A stretch of DNA of 32,562 nt from NCBI GenBank assembly GCA_938084675.1, contig CALKGM010000030.1, positions 1 through 32,562 on the forward strand, read 5' to 3'. A program made the translations under genes and the position numbers. The notes under the pieces are model-generated. The model saw only the letters and a list, made by a program, of their open reading frames with translations, was not told the DNA's origin and did no database searches. The DNA is from Candidatus Poseidoniaceae archaeon. Its GTDB lineage: Archaea > Thermoplasmatota > Poseidoniia > Poseidoniales > Poseidoniaceae. Numbering within the stretch: position 1 is the first letter of the stretch; every line of letters starts with the position of its first letter. Shown here in pieces: positions 31,752-32,562 of this stretch.

Positions 31752-31768
31752 AAGACGTCAGACGTCTT
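31752..31768. repeat. 17-nt palindrome (8+1+8) upstream of desaturase gene
   Basis: AAGACGTC, one A, then GACGTCTT forms a perfect inverted repeat ending 15 nt before the desaturase start codon on the minus strand. Its size and position resemble a dimeric-regulator operator. On average less than one perfect 8-bp-arm repeat with a given spacing is expected by chance in a sequence of this length. Confidence 0.45.
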
Positions 31769-31814
31769 CAAATCTACGGGCCGCGTCCTTACCATTTGAA
31801 AGTGGTGTTGGGAA

Positions 31815-32552
31815 CTACACCTTTTTTGTAATTATAGTGAATTTTTGTAAAAATTCAGTTGTCTTTTGATACATTGCATCAAAAGAAATCATTGATGTGT
31901 TCTTGGGTAATGAAATTCTAATTTCTTCAATATATCCCTCTTCTGGAATCCAGTAATTCTCGGTGTTCCACCAAAGTTCTGTCAAGTTATCACTTCGGGA
32001 AAGAATCAGTTCAGGAGCGAGAGGAACTGTCGCAGGTAGATGATGGCTGCTAAGAATTCCACCAAACCAGGGAATTAATTCTTCAAAGGGATATTGTGTT
32101 GTATGGTTCTGATGAAGTGTATGTTTCAAACGCCCAGGTTTTTGATGGGGAGTTTGAGCGTCAATAAGATGGTTCAAGGTGAAGGTTGAGGGTTGTGAGG
32201 TTTCGTTCGAAGATGTTTCAACAACGATGTAATCTCCATCCTCAGTAGTCTGTTGAATTCGTGTTCGAGTCCGAAGAGAAACCCCACGCTGAGCTGCGAC
32301 GATGGTGAGATGTTTCATGAGCCATTCCCAACGCATTCCCCAGCCGTCTATACACTGTTTAAGCATGAGAAATGAGCGTTGTTCTTCTGTAAGGAAGGTG
32401 TTGAGTAAGTCCGGATTTAGAATGTAACCTGGATGCCATGCTGGTGTTCCGATTTCCGCATCAAGTTCAAAAACTGTAATTTCATGTTCTGATGCAAGTT
32501 GAATTGAAAGAAGAATTCCCTGAAGACTACCGCCTACGATTCCAATCTTCAT
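31815..32552 (-). CDS. FAD/NAD(P)-binding Rossmann-fold protein
   Basis: This 245-residue protein starts with a dinucleotide-binding beta-alpha-beta unit: I-G-I-V-G-G-S-L-Q-G (GxxGxxG form) followed by a strand ending in acidic E-L-D-A-E near 28-32, which should bind the ribose of FAD or NAD. The segment after it (I-G-T-P-A-W-H-P-G-Y-I) is not one I can place. A later stretch has H-L-I-D-A-Q-T-P. The rest shows scattered strands without a recognised catalytic domain, and it is shorter than most FAD-dependent oxidoreductases (350-450 residues). It could be a truncated or specialised enzyme. It is in the same direction as the desaturase, 78 nt upstream of it, and could be its redox neighbour. 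The base composition is A/T-richer than adjacent genes. Confidence 0.7.
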   Translation of the reverse strand: MKIGIVGGSLQGILLSIQLASEHEITVFELDAEIGTPAWHPGYILNPDLLNTFLTEEQRSFLMLKQCIDGWGMRWEWLMKHLTIVAAQRGVSLRTRTRIQQTTEDGDYIVVETSSNETSQPSTFTLNHLIDAQTPHQKPGRLKHTLHQNHTTQYPFEELIPWFGGILSSHHLPATVPLAPELILSRSDNLTELWWNTENYWIPEEGYIEEIRISLPKNTSMISFDAMYQKTTEFLQKFTIITKKV

Positions 32553-32562
32553 ATTAATCAGC

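Noticed and set aside
31803-31828. Plus-strand hairpin followed by T6 resembling an intrinsic terminator
   Set aside because: Genes on both sides are on the minus strand, so there is no plus-strand transcript for it to end. It is probably a by-product of the FAD protein's 3' end.

Overview
The window looks like a chromosomal segment of a planktonic marine archaeon, most likely a Marine Group II euryarchaeote (Candidatus Poseidoniales). The best evidence is an archaeal/eukaryotic-type ribosomal protein L15e (9630-10232), a PhoX-like phosphatase ending in a PGF-type archaeal sorting tail, several lipobox (LxGC/SPGC) lipoproteins, TATA-like boxes about 25 nt upstream of many start codons, and an AlaX editing protein. 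Many other genes (RmuC, GST, photolyases, fatty acid desaturase, SCO1, DDAH) have a bacterial or eukaryotic flavour, which fits the acquisition-rich genomes known from this group. The placement is inferred from gene content; there is no rRNA gene in the window.

Layout. 1-3514: the 3' part of a cryptochrome/photolyase gene, a convergent DsrE-family gene, and a second, class II-like photolyase with a long unassigned C-terminal extension. 3631-6785: a HEAT-repeat protein, a calcium-repeat surface protein and a thioredoxin-like lipoprotein. 6788-8293: an HNH-nuclease protein whose nuclease core lies among three similar winged-helix-like modules; this is the most unusual protein here. 8369-11522: a SpoU/TrmH methyltransferase, a rhodanese, L15e and RmuC. 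11525-15350: a small membrane protein, a PhoX-like phosphatase coupled to a CxCH 'choice-of-anchor V'-like protein, a 252-nt gap with some folding potential, and a three-helix membrane protein.

15536-21214: a GST, a membrane protein with a GIDE-like domain divergent from a multi-span membrane protein, an SDR dehydrogenase, a 2-Cys peroxiredoxin followed at once by a small thioredoxin and an unknown protein, and a DDAH-family hydrolase. 21345-28081: two paralogous M28 metallopeptidase lipoproteins bracketing an SCO1/LVIVD-propeller operon and a divergent secreted acidic protein. 28083-32552: a site-2 protease, a zinc-ribbon-like protein, AlaX, a fatty acid desaturase with a 17-nt palindrome just before its start, and a short FAD/NAD-binding protein.

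Functional themes are light damage and oxidative stress (photolyases, peroxiredoxin/thioredoxin, GST, rhodanese, DsrE), cell-surface nutrient acquisition (PhoX, M28 peptidases, lipoproteins) and envelope biology. Gene starts show two modes. Several transcription-unit-leading genes have a TATA-like box 24-27 nt before the start codon, implying leaderless mRNAs (1583, 3631, 11755, 14949, 17662). Several others have Shine-Dalgarno sequences, sometimes with TTG starts (8293, 9630, 14103, 19664). No tRNA, rRNA, CRISPR array or insertion sequence was seen, and no gene-free stretch exceeds 300 bases.
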